Assembly (NCBI GenBank): GCA_963576725.1
Contig: OY755241.1
Coordinates: 76,990,701 to 77,054,700, forward strand
DNA length: 64,000 bases
Direction of reading: 5' to 3'
Source of the DNA: Azorinus chamasolen
Lineage: Eukaryota; Mollusca; Bivalvia; Cardiida; Solecurtidae
Below, one piece after another: positions 50,719 through 61,285 of the stretch. Made by a program: the position numbers and the translations under genes. Within the stretch, counting starts at the first letter, position 1. Each line of letters begins with the position of its first letter. The notes below the pieces were generated by a model, which had not been told where the DNA came from, made no database searches, and was given only the letters and a program-made list of their open reading frames with translations.

Positions 50719-51063
50719 ATGTCGTTTTCTGTCGATCAGTTTCAGGGGTTCAATCCACTTTCCAAGAAAAACACGATTGTTTACACTGTACTTGAATGTA
50801 CTCACAATTCTCGAAAGGTGCTGGAAACCAGCAGTATTCGGTAACCAGCGTTTACATAAAATTGCTGAGAAAAGAGATCGCATAAAAAGGCGAATAGAAC
50901 CATTTACAGTGACAAACTCATTTAAAATATTACCAGCTTCAAGATAAATCAATGCCGCAACGATTTTAAAATTTTGTATACACGAATTTACACGTATTTT
51001 AAATTTCCTATTTATTCCGAATGAAATACAGCGTTCGGGATATATGTAAATAAACTGTACCAT
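50719..51063 (-). CDS. Possible 5' coding exon, unrecognised
   Basis: Minus strand: ATG at 51063, 115 open codons to a perfect donor CGACAT|GTAAGT (phase 0). The product has SIRLFMRSLFSAILCKRWLP, NTAGFQHLSRIVSTFKYSVN and FLGKWIEPLKLIDRKRH. DNA just upstream (51070-51180) has CG-rich sequence and CTATATATAAT, a possible TATA element. It is not a repeat and is the longest open stretch outside TEs here. Could be a 5' exon of the minus-strand gene (with exons missing before A) or chance. No family recognised. Confidence 0.33.
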
Positions 51064-51439
51064 TTAAATGTATTTTTTCACCCTCGGGGTATTATATATA
51101 GGAGAAGCCGAGACGAACGCGAGCGGGTGAGTGTGGGACAATGGCGATGAACAAGGCGCGAAGGATACCCCGTGTTTGAACAAATAGCGGGTAATACCGT
51201 AGCTGTCAAAATTGCGGGATGACTTGCCAAATCTATGTATATTCATGAAAGGTGACTTGATAGCAAGGTTACGCCCAATTACAACTTGAAAGCATAAGCC
51301 TCGCCCCCTCAAATAAGATCTATGCTAAGGACACAAATGCAGAACAGAACAGAACAAATAGCATGCGGATGAAAACGTATGGTTAAAAACAGACAACTGA
51401 CGATGATTTTGTACTGAAGAATAATAAGAGCAAAACTGA

Positions 51440-51509
51440 TTATTATTTTTATTTTACAATTATTATTATTATTATCATCACCATTATTACTATTATTCTC
51501 ACCATTATT

Positions 51510-51546
<37 letters not shown>

Positions 51547-51568
51547 GTAGTAGTAGTAGTAGTAGTAG

Positions 51569-51612
<44 letters not shown>

Positions 51613-51790
51613 ATGATATAATAATAATAATAATAATAATAATGATAATAATGATAATAATAATAATAATAATAACAATAATAATTAGTAGTAGTAGACT
51701 GTAGACTACTACTACTAATAATAATAATAGCAGTAATATAATAATAATAATAATAGCAGTAATATAATAATAATAATAACAACAATAATG
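51440..51790. repeat. (ATT)n/(AAT)n/(AGT)n microsatellite
   Basis: ATT, AGT, AAT and ATA triplet tracts in succession, including a TAGTAGTAG/CTACTACTA inverted pair. Low-complexity frames are not genes. Confidence 0.9.
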
Positions 51791-51839
51791 GCGATCATGT
51801 CGACATTGCATTACTGTACATTCGTTACTTACTAATTAA

Positions 51840-52590
51840 CCCTTTCCTCCATAAATATGCCTTTCTGTGCCTTTAAAAACAGGGAAGACCCTGATCAGGA
51901 GCCGTCTGATCTGGGTCTACTTTGTTTGCAAGTGCGTAGAAAGGCGCAATTATGGAGTAAAGGTTAATGTAACATGTACACGCACGTGCTTTCTAAGCCC
52001 ATCCTTGTTTACTCAAGTGGTCGGTTTAGGATATGCTGCTGTATATATGCTATAAACCGGGTATAAAACAAATATTTGATAGAAGCAGACAAAAACATTA
52101 AAGGGAATACTTTTTTTGTAACTTAGCGACAGTATTCATTGGTAAATTAATATCTAAATTAATCCTTTATTCCATAAATACGCATTTGTAAATAGAGCAG
52201 ACCCAAATCAGACGGCTCCTAAAGGAGTCGTCTGATCTGGGTCTGCTCTGTTTGCTTATGCTATGATATACATGTAGATATGATTCTAGTTTCTGTCAAG
52301 GCCTGTGTCCATGTGCTATTATAGTAAATTATTGTGAGTAATGTTCATGACGTTACTAGTTCTTACATGAATGTTCAAGGAGGAAAAGGTTAATTCGAAG
52401 CAAATGTCAACAAATCGACATCTAAATTTCGTTCGGTTTGAATTGAAGTAAAACAATGGTCAAGAGAACTGCTTTACGTTATTGTAGCTTAAAATAGGAA
52501 CACAGTAAATAAGAAAATTACTCAAGGAGCTTTCTGCATTACTTTTGTCCTTCATTATGCAAGACCTACGCGTGTAATCAGTGAGGGTTC
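51840..52590. repeat. Segmental duplication unit SD1a (F2 copies plus unique DNA)
   Basis: Contains F2 copies at about 51840-51970 and 52140-52395, and unique DNA (GCTTTCTAAGCCCATCCTTG, ACATTAAAGGGAATACTTTT, GGAGCTTTCTGCATTACTTT). The same order is repeated directly at 57950-58610 with indels. Confidence 0.7.
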
Positions 52591-53045
52591 GTCTGAACCT
52601 TTCTCTTATGTAAGCGCATTTAGAAGCATCAGCAAATAGAGCAAACACAGATCAGACGGCTCCAATAGGAGCTGTCTGAACAGGGTCTGCTCTGTTTGCT
52701 TATGATGTAATATAGATCTGATTCTAGCTTCTGCCTGAAGCAAAATGTCCTGTATTTATGTGCCATTATAAAAAGTAATATTATTAATATTCATGACGTC
52801 ATTATTTCTTACATGAATATTCATCAGGGAAAGGGTTAACTCTTTCCCTATAAATGACTTTGGGTACATTTGCAAACAAAGTGGACCCAGATCAGAATGC
52901 ACATGTAGAAGCTGTTTGATCAGGGTCTGCAAACACTTCCCGTGTTCATGAACTACATGTATAATAACAATTAATCTACATGTAATTAATATTCATGATG
53001 TCATTATTTCTTACATGAACATCCATACAGTAAATGGTAAATAAA
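52590..53045. mobile_element. Two F2 MITEs sharing TTAA
   Basis: AACCTTTCTCTTATGTAAGC ... TCATCAGGGAAAGGGTTAA (TTAA 52836-52839), then CTCTTTCCCTATAAATGACT ... GCAAACAAAGTGGACCC. The second is fused to the F2 end AACATCCATACAGTAAATGG. CRE palindrome TGACGTCA at 52795. Confidence 0.65.
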
Positions 53046-53690
53046 GAACTACAGTAAAATCCCGCTTATGCGAACACCTAAAAGAGGTATAATTCTGGTT
53101 GCTAGATGCAGGTGGCAGCTTAATGCAGAACAAAAGTGATACCGAGGAGCTTTCTGCATTACTTTTGTCCTGCATTAAGCAACCACCTGCTTATAACGAC
53201 ACCCATGTTTATTCATTAACAGGTCGCATTATAGGGGTTATACTCTACTGTAGTTCATAACAAGGCAACTCCTGTGGGAACCCTCTGTATAACTTCCATC
53301 CTGCATTCAGCTACATGCAAAAGATACCCAAAATGCAGAGATATTTTACTGCAAATAACAAATAAGCTACCATGAATCCATATACAAGTCTATATAATTA
53401 TATAATGCACCATTTAATCATTTTGCTGATACGTAAGTTCGTCTACAAAATTTAGCATCTGTTACAAGTTTTCTTTAATTTCATTTCAAGAAACATCATT
53501 AGAGTTTAAAACTGCTTGGATTGTGATTAGACGCCGGGTAACTCCGCGTCTCATTTGGATCCAAACTGATTGCACATGAAGTCACACATTTATCATTGGC
53601 AGTGAACGGGTTAACAGCAGTTATAAGCAAACCATGTCCTGAACGAATGAACCCAGTTACATAAGTGTCTTAATTGTTTGAAGTAGATGT
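52932..53690. repeat. Left arm of large inverted repeat IR1
   Basis: Matches 57120-57862 in reverse complement with scattered changes: CTTCCCGTGTTCATGAACTA, an F4 MITE, AACTCCTGTGGGAACCCTCT, TGATACGTAAGTTCGTCTAC, AGACGCCGGGTAACTCCGCG and GTTACATAAGTGTCTTAATT all have mirrored partners in order. Confidence 0.85.
53050..53252. mobile_element. F4 MITE with pogo-like ends (203 bp)
   Basis: TA at both ends, left TACAGTAAAATCCCGCTTAT, right inverted TACAGTAGAGTATAACCCC. Internal GCAGGTGGCAGCTTAATGCA and GAGGAGCTTTCTGCATTAC with mirrored partners. CAGTA(A/G)AACCCCG-type ends with a TA duplication are typical of pogo/Tigger-type Tc1/mariner elements. Confidence 0.7.
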
Positions 53691-53846
53691 ACGAAATTTT
53701 AGGTTTCCAAACCTTGAAAATGCAATGCATTTTCTCCTGAATCGACTTGTGTATTGGGTTTAACTTGAGCTGTATTGCGAATAATGGTTTGAATTTAGCT
53801 AAAACGACAAGGTAGCGCTGATTAAAAAAGCATAAAAAGCGTAGTA

Positions 53847-54312
53847 GTGTGGAGTGTTGCAATATTGTATAAAGAAAAATATTTGTTCAACAAAAAAAAT
53901 ATTCATTCAGTATTTTTAAATATTCGTTCAATAGAAAATATGTATTCAATAAATAATATATTTATTTAATCCCAGAAAAAATATGGTAAAAAAAATATTA
54001 TTTGATAAAAAAAATAATTGTGTGATAAAATATTTATATGGACTAAAAACATGTTTTTGATGTAAAAAAGATCAATACCGCTGAAATATCTTTTTAGTCC
54101 ATATAAATATTTCATCAACACATTTTTTTTCAGCCAATTTTTTTTTGCCACATAAATAAATTTTAAGAACATAATTATCTTTTTAGAACAAATATTTTTT
54201 CTCATATTGAATATTTTTTTTTTTTTATTGAATATATATTTTAAATTACTAAATAACTATTTTTTATTGAACAAATATTTTTCTTTATACAATATTGCAA
54301 AACTCCACACGT
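53847..54312. mobile_element. Long-TIR AT-rich MITE
   Basis: Starts AGTGTGGAGTGTTGCAATAT, TGTATAAAGAAAAATATTTG and ends with the mirror CAAATATTTTTCTTTATACA, ATATTGCAAAACTCCACAC (TIRs about 45 bp). The interior is made of TATTCATTCA/AATAAATA variants and its own inverted segments. A partial copy starts at 63845 and runs off the window. Confidence 0.8.
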
Positions 54313-54384
54313 CATAACATAAAAAAGCATTGGTATTAAAGTGTCAGAAATAACATAAAATACAGTTTGATAAATAACAATTGG

Positions 54385-54990
54385 ATAGCTCCGCCCATTT
54401 TACCAAAGTTGTTTTGATATAATGGACATAGTTCAGTCGGCAAGCACATGAATATTCATGCTAAAAGAAGCATTAGTTTCAGATTCAGGCAGCGCCGCCC
54501 CTTTTGTCGGTAAAACATGAATATTCATAAGAAGGAGGGCAAATCTTATTTCTATCAAATAGCCCCGCCCACTTTGTTCAATTTCTGTTGTAGCTCCGCC
54601 CACTTTGTTTTTTTCCCTCAGTTTTCCTGTAGCTCCACCCACTTTTGCCAATGTTACATATAGCTCCGCCCATTTTCACCCAAAAATATGTCGTAGCTCC
54701 GCCCCATTTTTTCATTGTAGCTCCGCCCATTTTCCCTTGTAGCTCCGCCCAGTTTTTAATGTTACCACCCACTCATGAATATTCATAAGTAGACGGAGTC
54801 AATTTAAAAAAGTAGGCGGAGTTAATACAGAGCATTCCGCCCATATTTAGTATTTTTGCAACAAATGAATAATAATGAGTTAGCTAGTTTTAGTGGGATC
54901 TGCCTACCTTAAGCTACGCCCACAATGACCAATAATCTTGGATTTAATGCAAAATGTGGTAAAAGTAGGTGGAGTTTGTCCTGCACTATT
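54385..54990. repeat. Array of GC-box-like CTCCGCCCA units
   Basis: TAGCTCCGCCCA(C/T)TTT occurs about nine times at 20-40 bp spacing (54388-54765), with related GGCGGAGT on the other side of an ATGAATATTCAT palindrome. Each has a CCGCCC core. The inverted counterpart is at 63290-63785. Confidence 0.8.
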
Positions 54991-55119
54991 ATATTTTCCA
55001 ATTAACAAGTTTTTGTTTACTTCTCTGGCATTTTGAAATTAATTTATTATTATAATATTGACTTTTACTCCATGAACTTCGTGTAAGAAATAATGGCAAT
55101 ATAGATATTTTAGCCTGGA

Positions 55120-55133
55120 CTCATAATAATAAC

Positions 55134-55172
<39 letters not shown>

Positions 55173-55251
55173 TTTAGTGTAACATTACATTTAGTGTTCG
55201 CATTATAAATATTCAGTACGTATTCGGATTTATTTATTTATTTATTTATAT

Positions 55252-55286
<35 letters not shown>

Positions 55287-55300
55287 TAAATTAATTTATT
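55120..55300. repeat. (AAT)n and (TTTA)n microsatellites
   Basis: About 15 AAT units (55125-55172) and about 17 TTTA units (55229-55290). Confidence 0.9.
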
Positions 55301-55558
55301 ATTATTATATAACCTCCATGAACTTCGTGTAAGAAATAATGACAACACAAATATTTTAGCCTGGACCAAAACTATAGGATATTATGTATATTATACCATT
55401 AGCAAACAGAGCAGACTCTGGTCTGGGTCTACTCTTTTTGCATAGGCATAAAAAGACGTATTTAAAGAGTCAATGATTATGATTATGATTATTATTTATG
55501 ATTATGTTTACTATATTTATATTTATTTATTCATTTATTTATTTATCTATTTATCTAT

Positions 55559-55589
<31 letters not shown>

Positions 55590-55594
55590 TCTGT

Positions 55595-55669
<75 letters not shown>

Positions 55670-55920
55670 TCTATTTATTTATTTATTATTTAGTCTAACC
55701 TCCATGAACTTCGTGTAAGAAATAATGACAACACAAATATTTTAGCCTGGGCCGAAACTATAGGATATTATCTATATTATACCATTGGCAAACAGAGCAG
55801 ATTCTGATCTGGGTCTACTCTTCTTGCATAGTCATAGAAAGACGTATTTAAAGAGTCAATGATTATGATTATATGTTTATGATTATGATTATGACTATGA
55901 TTATGATTACGATAATTATC
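55300..55920. repeat. Direct duplication flanking a long (TTTA)n
   Basis: AACCTCCATGAACTTCGTGT ... AAAGAGTCAATGATTATGAT (55308-55490) is repeated at 55694-55875 with few changes, each containing an F2 core (GCAAACAGAGCAGA). Between them is (TTTA)n, about 55515-55690. Confidence 0.85.
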
Positions 55921-55959
55921 ATTATCATTATTTATTTAGGGTTAACCCTTTACTGATTA

Positions 55960-56205
55960 CACACGTAGGTCTTGCTTAATGAAGGACAAAAACAATGCGG
56001 AAAGCTCCTTAAGTAGTTTTTTATTTACAGTTTTCTTGCTTTAAGCTACATTAAGATCAAGAACTTTACTTCTTTTAAATAGTTTTGTTCTTGGTCTTAA
56101 TGTAGCTTAATGCAGGAAAATTGTAAATAGAAAAAAATACTTAGGGAGCATTCTGCATTACTTTTGTCCTTCATTAAGCAAGACCTACGTGTGTAATCAG
56201 TGAGG
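55960..56205. repeat. Foldback of ACGTAGGTCTTGCTTAATG
   Basis: ACACACGTAGGTCTTGCTTA, ATGAAGGACAAAAACAATGC and AGCTACATTAAGA are mirrored by TCTTAATGTAGCTTAATGC, TTTTGTCCTTCATTAAGC and AAGACCTACGTGTGT. About 110-bp arms around an AGTTTTGTTCTTGG loop. Half copies at 52530, 58480 and 61150. Confidence 0.8.
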
Positions 56206-57110
56206 GTTCGTTTAACACTTTCCCTGATGAATATTCATGTAGGAAATAATGATGTCATGAATTTTAATAAGGTTATTTTTTTATAATGGCGTGTGAATAC
56301 AGGACATTTTGCCTCAGACAGAAGCTGTAAAATCAGACCTATATTACACCATAAGCAAACAGAGCAAACCCTGATCAGGAGGCTGATCTGGGTCTACTCT
56401 GTTTGCAGATGCGTCAAAATGCGCTTACATAAGGGAAAGTGTTAAATTCTTTCCCTATAAATGACTTTGGGTGCCTTTGCAAACACAGTAGACCTAGATC
56501 AGTCTTCACCTGTAGAAGCTATTTGATCAGGGTCTGCTCTGTTTGCTTATAGAATACTATAGATCTGAACCTGTAGTTTCTGCCACAGTCATTGTTTTCT
56601 GCGTAATTATTGAAAAAAGTAGTCCATGAATATTCATAATATATAAGGGGAAAAGTTAAATCAGATTTACTGGATTTCAGTATGATCAGGTGAAAACTGT
56701 TGAATTTTTAAGTGATAAAACAAAGGGCAGTGTCCTAATGCCTGTAAGCATCTATTATTATGTCAAAGTTGAGCCGCTACATAAGATAAAGGTGGCATGA
56801 AGACATCAGTGTAGACCCAGATCAGCCGTTATTATGTCTAATCATGGCACGTGTATTTGTAGACATAAGGTACAAGTTGAAATTATGTGGTACATGTATA
56901 TTTGGTTTGTATAATGGCATTAACCCCTTGTCGGACGCACCATCTTTAATTCGGTTGCAGTCTGGGTCTACACTGTTTGCAAAATGCTAGATCCGAAATG
57001 ATTCATCGTCTCACGGAGTGACCATTTTTTCTGTGTTATGCAATTAGTTTTCATAGCACGTTCATTTTCTTGTTTTGAATGAATTGAATTACCATGATGA
57101 TGATGATAAT
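56200..57110. repeat. Direct segmental copy SD2a
   Basis: TTAA-bounded F2 copies (56212-56445 and 56442-56659) followed by unique DNA: AAGCATCTATTATTATGTCA, CATCAGTGTAGACCCAGATC, TAATCATGGCACGTGTATTT and GATTCATCGTCTCACGGAGT. The same order recurs at 60300-61080 and 61275-62220. Confidence 0.85.
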
Positions 57111-57119
57111 AAAAATAAT

Positions 57120-57862
57120 AATATTCATCTACTTCAAACAATTAAGGCACTTATGTAACTGCGTTCATTCGTTCAGGATACGGTTTGCTTATAACTGTTG
57201 TTAACCCGTTCACTGCCAATGATAAATGTGTGACTACATGTGCAATCAGTTTGGATCCAGATGCGACGCGGAGTTACCCGGCGTCTAATCACAATCCAAG
57301 CAGTTTTAAACTCTAATGATGTTTTTTGAAATGAAATTAAAGAAAACTTGTATCAGATGCTAAATTTTGTAGACGAACTTACGTATCAGCAAAATGATTA
57401 AATGGTGCATTATATAATTATATAGACTTGTATATGGATTAATGGTAGCTTATTTGTTATTTACAGTTAAATATCTCTGCTTTTAAGGTATCGTTTGCAT
57501 GTAGCTGAATGCAGGATGGAAGTTATACAGAGGGTTCCCACAGGAGTTGCCTTGTTATGAACTACAGTACAGTAGAACCCCTATAATGCGACCTGTTAAT
57601 GAATAAACATGGGTGTCGTTATAAGCAGGTGGTTGCTTAATGCAGGACAAAAGTAATGCAGAAAGCTCCTCTGTATCAATTTTGTTCTGCATTAAGCTGC
57701 CACCTGCATCTAGCAACCAGAATTATACCTCTTTTAGGTGGTCGCATTGGCGGGATTTTACTGTAGTTCTTTATTAACCCATTACTCCATGTAAGAAATA
57801 ATGACATCATGAATATTAATTAGATTGATTGTTATAATAGTTCATGAACACGGGAAGTTTTT
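57120..57862. repeat. Right arm of IR1
   Basis: Reverse-complement partner of 52932-53690; includes the F4 copy at 57568-57765 (TACAGTAGAACCCCTATAAT to GGGATTTTACTGTA). Confidence 0.85.
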
Positions 57863-58001
57863 GCCATGACAGACATTAGCATCAGATCTATGTTATATCA
57901 TAAGCAACAGAGCAGACTCTGATAATAAAGGATGCATCTGATCAGGGTCTACTCTGTTTGCAAAGACTTAGAAGGGCACATTTATGGGGTAAAGAGGTTA
58001 A
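57774..58001. mobile_element. F2 MITE, TTAA to TTAA (228 bp)
   Basis: TTAACCCATTACTCCATGTA and GGGGTAAAGAGGTTAA ends. Palindrome diverged (GCAACAGAGCAGACTCTG, TCTGATCAGGGTCTACTCTG). Part of the IR1/SD1 junction. Confidence 0.65.
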
Positions 58002-58004
58002 AGT

Positions 58005-58610
58005 ATCTGCCTGCTTTCTAAGCCCATCCTTGAATTACTACATGTGTAATTGGTCCGTTTATAGGATATTCTGCTGTAAATGCTATAAGCCGTATTAAAA
58101 ACACATATCTTTGATAGAAACAGACAAAAGTGTTAAAGGGAATACTTTTCTGTAGCGACGATATTCATTGGAAACTTGATATATTATTTAACCCTTTACT
58201 CCATAAATACGCCTTTGTAAACAGAGTAGACCCAGACCAGACGGCTCCTATATATCATGGCATGCTCTGTTATAATATAGATATGATACTACCGTTTTTG
58301 TCATGGCCAAACATCCTTGTGTCCATGTGGTATGATAACAAATCAATGTAATTAATATGCATAACGTAATTATTCTTACACGAACTTTTATAGAGGAAAG
58401 AAGTAAATGTCAGCAAATTGCTATCTAAATTGTGCTAGGTTTGATTTTCAGTAAGACGGTGATCAACAAAACTATTTAAAAGAAGTAAAGTTCTTGGTCT
58501 TAATGTAGCTTAATGTAGGAACACTGTAAATAAGAAAACTACGTAAGGAGCTTTCTGCATTACTTTTGTCTTTCATTCAGCTAGTGATGAAAGTTCACTA
58601 TTCACAAATT
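58005..58610. repeat. Segmental duplication unit SD1b
   Basis: Direct partner of 51975-52590, sharing GCTTTCTAAGCCCATCCTTG, GTTAAAGGGAATACTTTTCT, an F2 remnant (CCTTTACTCCATAAATACGC) and GGAGCTTTCTGCATTACTTT. Confidence 0.7.
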
Positions 58611-58622
58611 GAGATAGGGAAA

Positions 58623-58831
58623 TACAGTAAAACCCCACTAATGCGACCACCTAAAAGAGGTATAATTCTGGGTAGTAGAGGCAGGTGGTAGCCTAATACA
58701 GGTCAAAAGTAATACAGAAAGCTCCTAGAGGAGCTTTCTGCATTACTTTTGTCCTGCATTAAGCCACCACCTGCTTATAAAGACATCCATATTTATTCAT
58801 TAAGTGGTCGCATTAGAGGGGTTCTACTGTA
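58623..58831. mobile_element. F4 MITE, complete type copy (209 bp)
   Basis: TA at both ends, TACAGTAAAACCCCACTAAT and inverted TACAGTAGAACCCCTCTAAT. Palindrome CAGGTGGTAGCCTAATACAG, GTAATACAGAAAGCTCCTAG and mirror. Best F4 reference. Confidence 0.8.
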
Positions 58832-58852
58832 TACAAGCTTGGGGACTTTTAT

Positions 58853-59265
58853 GGTGGCAAGAGTGAATCACCGATGTCAGTGAACAAAAAAGATCTAAAA
58901 GCAGAATGGCCACTGTTCAAAATGCTGCTTAGTCAGAAGTTCAGAGGTGTGAAGTTCATTATATGGCCAAATAAGTGTTGAGTGAGAATTCATACCTGGT
59001 CAGTTATCCAAATGTTGTGAAACTTCTAAAAGTGTGTGCGTTACTTCCAGTCTCCAGTGCAGACTGCGAAAGGGGATTTTCTAGGTACAATCTAATAAAG
59101 ACCAAAACCAGGAACAGAATGGAGCCAGAGAGTGTGAACAGACATATGCGGATGACAGTAGACACACCTGGGTTGGAAAACTTGGACAATTTCCCATTGA
59201 ACAGAGCCTTCAACATTTGGGCAAAGATGAAAGCTGGGAAAATGGCACCACTAGCTAGTCAGTAG
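58853..59265 (+). pseudogene. hAT transposase C-terminal fragment
   Basis: Plus-strand frame YGGKSESPMSVNKKDLKAEW, PLFKMLLSQKFRGVKF stops at TGA near 58981. The next frame (from about 58975) gives YPNVVKLLKVCALLPVSSAD, CERGFSRYNLIKTKTRNRME, PESVNRHMRM and ends at TAG after LASQ. P-N-V-x-K-L..LPVSSADCERGFS...K...R..M is the hAT dimerisation region, also kept in ZNF862-like domesticated proteins. No N-terminal or catalytic part upstream. A transposon remnant or an isolated exon of a domesticated gene. Confidence 0.75.
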
Positions 59266-59379
59266 TGTAGCAGAAAAGTGAATATGGTAATTGAAAAGTG
59301 AAAAAAATCTATGGCAAAATAAAAGTGAATGTGGCAATTGAAAATGAAAAAAATCTATGGCAAACTCAAATAAAACGGG

Positions 59380-59633
59380 TTAACCCTTACCTCCATGAAT
59401 ATTCATATAAGAATTAATGATCTCATGAATTCTAATAAGATTATTTTGTTATAATATCACATGGTCACAGGCATTTTAGTCATGGCAGAAACTGTAGAAT
59501 CATATGATATCTATAATATACCATAAGTAAATAGAGCAGACCCTTATCAGATGGCCCCTATAGGAACTGTCTGATCTGGGTCTACTCTGTTTCCAAAGGA
59601 GTAGAAAAGTGTATTTATGGAGTAAAGGGTTAA
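59380..59633. mobile_element. F2 MITE, complete (254 bp)
   Basis: TTAA at both ends. TTAACCCTTACCTCCATGAA ... GGAGTAAAGGGTTAA. Palindrome TAAATAGAGCAGACCCTTAT, GATGGCCCCTATAGGAACTG. It lies 115 bp past the hAT fragment. Confidence 0.75.
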
Positions 59634-59823
59634 GTCATTATGTCATTATGTGTTATGTTGAAAATGAAAACTAGATTATTTATTATTACTTAAAATGCAA
59701 TATTTGATGTTCCAGTATGAAATAAAATTTGAAAAATAGTACAGTGTTTGGTTTTTCTTTTAGTTCCTTGGAAAATGAAGTATTAAGCAGCCAATCAATT
59801 AAAAAGCAATAAAGTCTCAAAAT

Positions 59824-59985
59824 ACAGGTCACTGCTTAATGCTCGAGTGGACAAATTTTATGCAGAAAACTCCTAATGGGACTTCTTGCAGTACATTTGT
59901 CCAGCATTAATTGAAGCTGACACCTTTTATACGGTTTATATTCCATCTTATGTTGGGTGACTGTTTAACACAGATTTTACTGTAT
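59824..59985. mobile_element. F4 MITE, diverged
   Basis: TACAGGTCACTGCTTAATGC, GCAGAAAACTCCTAATGGGA, GTCCAGCATTAATTGAAGCT, end CAGATTTTACTGTA. TA flanks are plausible. Confidence 0.5.
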
Positions 59986-59989
59986 TAGT

Positions 59990-60290
59990 TAGAAATATTA
60001 ATGAATATTCTGATATGCTATGTGCAGAGCTATAGATAAGAGAAGTAGTTGGACATGTTGGTAAAGTATTTTTCTTTATTTCTCTGCCAAATCCTGTATT
60101 AAATCTAATTCAGTGATTGACTGAGATGTAAAATATATACATATCAGTACTTCTTTTATCTACAGGTTTGGTATAGCAAGGATTTATTTGTAATCATATT
60201 CACCAAGCGTACATGTAGACCCCTTTTACCTTTTACGTATAAGTAGGGCGGCCTAAAAATTTGGCTACTATTTTTTTTGGTTGGCGCCAA
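59990..60290. other. No identified feature
   Basis: AT-rich unique DNA; no exon or repeat recognised. Confidence 0.35.
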
Positions 60291-60299
60291 CCTAGAGAT

Positions 60300-61080
60300 C
60301 TATACATGTATCACACCATAAGCAAACAGAGCAGACCCTGATCAGACGGCTCCTATAGGAGCCATCTGATCAGGGTCTACTCTGTTTGCAGATGCGTCAA
60401 AATGCGCTTACATAAGGGAAAGTGTTAAACTCTTTCCCAATAAATGACTTTGCGTACCTTTGCAAACACAGTAGACCGAGATCAGACTTCACCTGTACAT
60501 GTAGAAGCAGTTTGATCAGGGTCTGCTCTGTTTGCTTATAGAATACTATAGATCTGACCCTGAAGTTTCTGTCACAGTCAAATACGTCATTATTTTCTGT
60601 GTAATTATTTAAAAAAGTAGTCCATGAATATTCATGGAGTTTAATTAATATTTAAGGAGAAAAGTTAAATCAGATTTACCTGATTTCAGTATGATCAGGT
60701 GAAAACTGTTGAACATCTTAAGTGATAAAGCAAAGGGCGGTGTCCTAATGTCTGTAAGCATCTATTATAATGTCAAAGTTGAGCAGCTACATAAGATGAA
60801 GGTGGCATAACGACATCAGTGTAGACCCAGATCAGCCGTTATGATGTCTAATCATGGCACGTGTATTTGTAGGCATAAGGTACAAGTTGAAAATGATGTG
60901 ATATATGTTGTTTATATACTGGCATTAACCCCTTGTCGGACGCTGCATCTTTTATTCGGTTGCAGTCTGGGGTTAAACTGTTTGAAAATGCTAGATCCTA
61001 TATGATTCACCGTCTCACGGAGTGATCATTATTTCTGTGATATGAACTTAGTTTTCATAGCACATTCATTTTCTTGTTTT
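60300..61080. repeat. Direct segmental copy SD2b
   Basis: Same order as 56200-57110, with F2 copies ending at TTAA 60425-60428 and 60666-60669. The first keeps a perfect AGACGGCTCCTATAGGAGCC dyad. At about 61083 it switches to the ATGTCAACAAATTGCTGTCT segment also found at 58405. Confidence 0.85.
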
Positions 61081-61084
61081 GAAT

Positions 61085-61285
61085 GTCAACAAATTGCTGT
61101 CTAAATTGTGTTAGGTTTGATTTTTAGTGAGACAGTGTTCAACAAAACTATTTAAAAAAGTAAAGTTGTTGGTCTTAATGTAGCTTAATGCATGGAAACT
61201 GTAAATAAGAAATCTACTTTAGGAGCTTTCCGCATTGTTTTGTCCTTCATTAAGCAAGACCTACGTGTGTAATCAGTGAAAGTTC
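61085..61285. repeat. Linker segment shared with SD1 units
   Basis: GTCAACAAATTGCTGTCTAA, TTGATTTTTAGTGAGACAGT and CTTAATGTAGCTTAATGC match 58405-58560; the GACCTACGTGTGTAATCAGT end matches the foldback at 55960. Confidence 0.75.

Noticed and set aside
51309..51811. Long minus-strand frames rich in Asn/Thr or Ile/Leu
   Set aside because: Produced by AAT/ATT triplet tracts; low complexity in every frame.
55473..55718. Plus-strand frame with an Ile-Tyr-Leu-Phe repeat
   Set aside because: Translation of (TTTA)n; not a membrane protein gene.
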